Assembly (NCBI GenBank): GCA_028224375.1
Contig: JAOIVW010000015.1
Span: forward strand, 1 to 64,000
DNA length: 64,000 nucleotides
Direction: 5' to 3'
Source: Hellea sp.
GTDB taxonomy: Bacteria; Pseudomonadota; Alphaproteobacteria; Caulobacterales; Maricaulaceae
Each line of letters begins with the position of its first letter. Position 1 is the first letter of the stretch. The notes under the pieces were generated by a model. It searched no databases and had not been told where the DNA came from. It saw only the letters and a list, made by a program, of their open reading frames with translations. Position numbers and translations under genes: made by a program. Below, piece by piece: positions 63,203 through 64,000 of the stretch.

Positions 63203-64000
63203 ATGGCCACGCCCCGCGCCGCTGTTATTCTTGCCGCCGGCAAGTCAACGCGAATGAAATCATCCCGCTCCAAAGTCCTGCATCATGTCGGGGGGCGCTC
63301 TATGCTTTCTTGGGTGGCGGATACGGCGCGCGCTGTTGGGGCCGATAAAATTGTCTGCGTCGTCGGCGAAGGTAATGCTGATGTTCGTAAGGCCGCCGAA
63401 GATCTGGGGCTGGATATCGCTTTGCAGGAACCTCAGCTTGGCACAGGTCACGCGGTGCTCTGCGCGAAAGAGGCGCTTGCGGGATTTGAAGGCAATATGG
63501 CCGTGCTTTATGCGGATACGCCATTTGTCAGGCCTGAAACATTAGAGCGAGTCTTTGACAGCCTTGAGCGCACAGGCGTCACGGTGTTGGGATTTGAACC
63601 TGAAGAGCCTGGATTTTACGGGCGCCTCATTACTAAAGACGGTGAACTAACAGCGATTGTCGAGGCGCGCGATGCCACGAATGAAATTCTGGATATTGGC
63701 CTCTGCAATAGCGGCGTCATGGCAGCCTCCACGAAAGATATGTTTTCGGCCTTGGACCGCGTTGGCAATGACAATGTGAAACACGAATATTACTTGACCG
63801 ATATTGTCGAAATTCTGCGCAATGATGGACTCGCGGCCCGCGTGATTACGGCTGATGAAGGCGAAGTGCTGGGCGTGAATTCGCGCGTAGATTTGGCGAC
63901 CGCCGAGCTGGCGTTTCAGATGGGCATGCGCCAAGCCATGTTGATAAAAGGCGTGACTTTGCGCGATCCTGAGACGACTTATTTTTCCTATGACACAGAG
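63203..64000 (+). CDS. glmU: bifunctional UDP-GlcNAc pyrophosphorylase/GlcN-1-P acetyltransferase (3' end outside window)
   Basis: The 266 visible codons run to the window end. AAVILAAGKSTRMKSSRSKVLH is the uridylyltransferase signature, QLGTGHAVLCA binds nucleotide, and HEYYLTDIVEIL and VLGVNSRVDLA match GlmU. The usual GDxPL is ADTPF here. The acetyltransferase left-handed beta-helix lies beyond the window. GlmU makes UDP-GlcNAc for wall and LPS synthesis. AGGAGA precedes the ATG at 63203. Confidence 0.95.
   Translation, partial: MATPRAAVILAAGKSTRMKSSRSKVLHHVGGRSMLSWVADTARAVGADKIVCVVGEGNADVRKAAEDLGLDIALQEPQLGTGHAVLCAKEALAGFEGNMAVLYADTPFVRPETLERVFDSLERTGVTVLGFEPEEPGFYGRLITKDGELTAIVEARDATNEILDIGLCNSGVMAASTKDMFSALDRVGNDNVKHEYYLTDIVEILRNDGLAARVITADEGEVLGVNSRVDLATAELAFQMGMRQAMLIKGVTLRDPETTYFSYDTE

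Overview
The window looks like a chromosomal segment of a marine-type alphaproteobacterium, most plausibly in or near the Hyphomonadales/Maricaulales. The lineage markers are an NDUFA12-type complex I accessory subunit, DUF2155, DUF3035 and DUF2141 proteins, GlnE, a YgfZ/GcvT-like protein and a GlgX-MalQ fusion. No rRNA, tRNA, CRISPR array, prophage or complete insertion sequence was recognised. The lineage call is inference from gene content.

Layout. 1-6 kb: a window-truncated GH10 xylanase and a GH9 cellulase flank housekeeping genes (tag, a GNAT, ygfZ). 6-10.5 kb: NDUFA12/DUF2155, a large M48 membrane protease, two REP-type inverted-repeat pairs and an AT-rich putative PD-(D/E)XK nuclease directly abutting parE. 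10.5-19.2 kb: parE, glnE (no canonical start for its conserved N-terminus), a large autotransporter and divergent lspA. 19.4-23.5 kb: small accessory proteins, a LysM lipoprotein, an orphan terminator that suggests a small RNA, and a DUF3179 protein. 23.5-36.6 kb: a complete glycogen locus, with glgC-glgA-glgX/malQ-pgm on the minus strand diverging from glgP-glgB. 36.6-45.4 kb: a P-loop kinase, a DUF3035 lipoprotein, mutL, a small M48 protease, rsmD, an RluB-type pseudouridine synthase, tadA, EamA and TauE-type transporters and a PepSY protein.

45.4-59.7 kb is a divergent envelope-lipid region. On the minus strand lptF-lptG continue into a diacylglycerol-kinase-fold lipid kinase and a putative Tam41-type cytidylyltransferase. 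On the plus strand a DUF2141 protein is followed by a tightly packed operon: GNAT N-acyltransferase, NTP transferase, a flippase/CDP-alcohol phosphatidyltransferase fusion, HAD-IB phosphatase, a second NTP transferase, GMC oxidoreductase, cyclopropane-fatty-acid-synthase-like methyltransferase and an AspH/LpxO-type hydroxylase. Together they look like a pathway that builds, modifies and flips a non-standard polar lipid, with LPS transport and lipid phosphate activation encoded next door. This is one of the two best candidates for an undescribed system.

The other is at 61.4-62.4 kb. A 66-residue protein gene is followed by three consecutive hairpins and a terminator. The 3' part of the gene and the whole structured region are tandemly duplicated, and stems in the two copies differ by compensatory changes. 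This is internal covariation evidence for a structured RNA. The window ends with gph and the first 266 codons of glmU.
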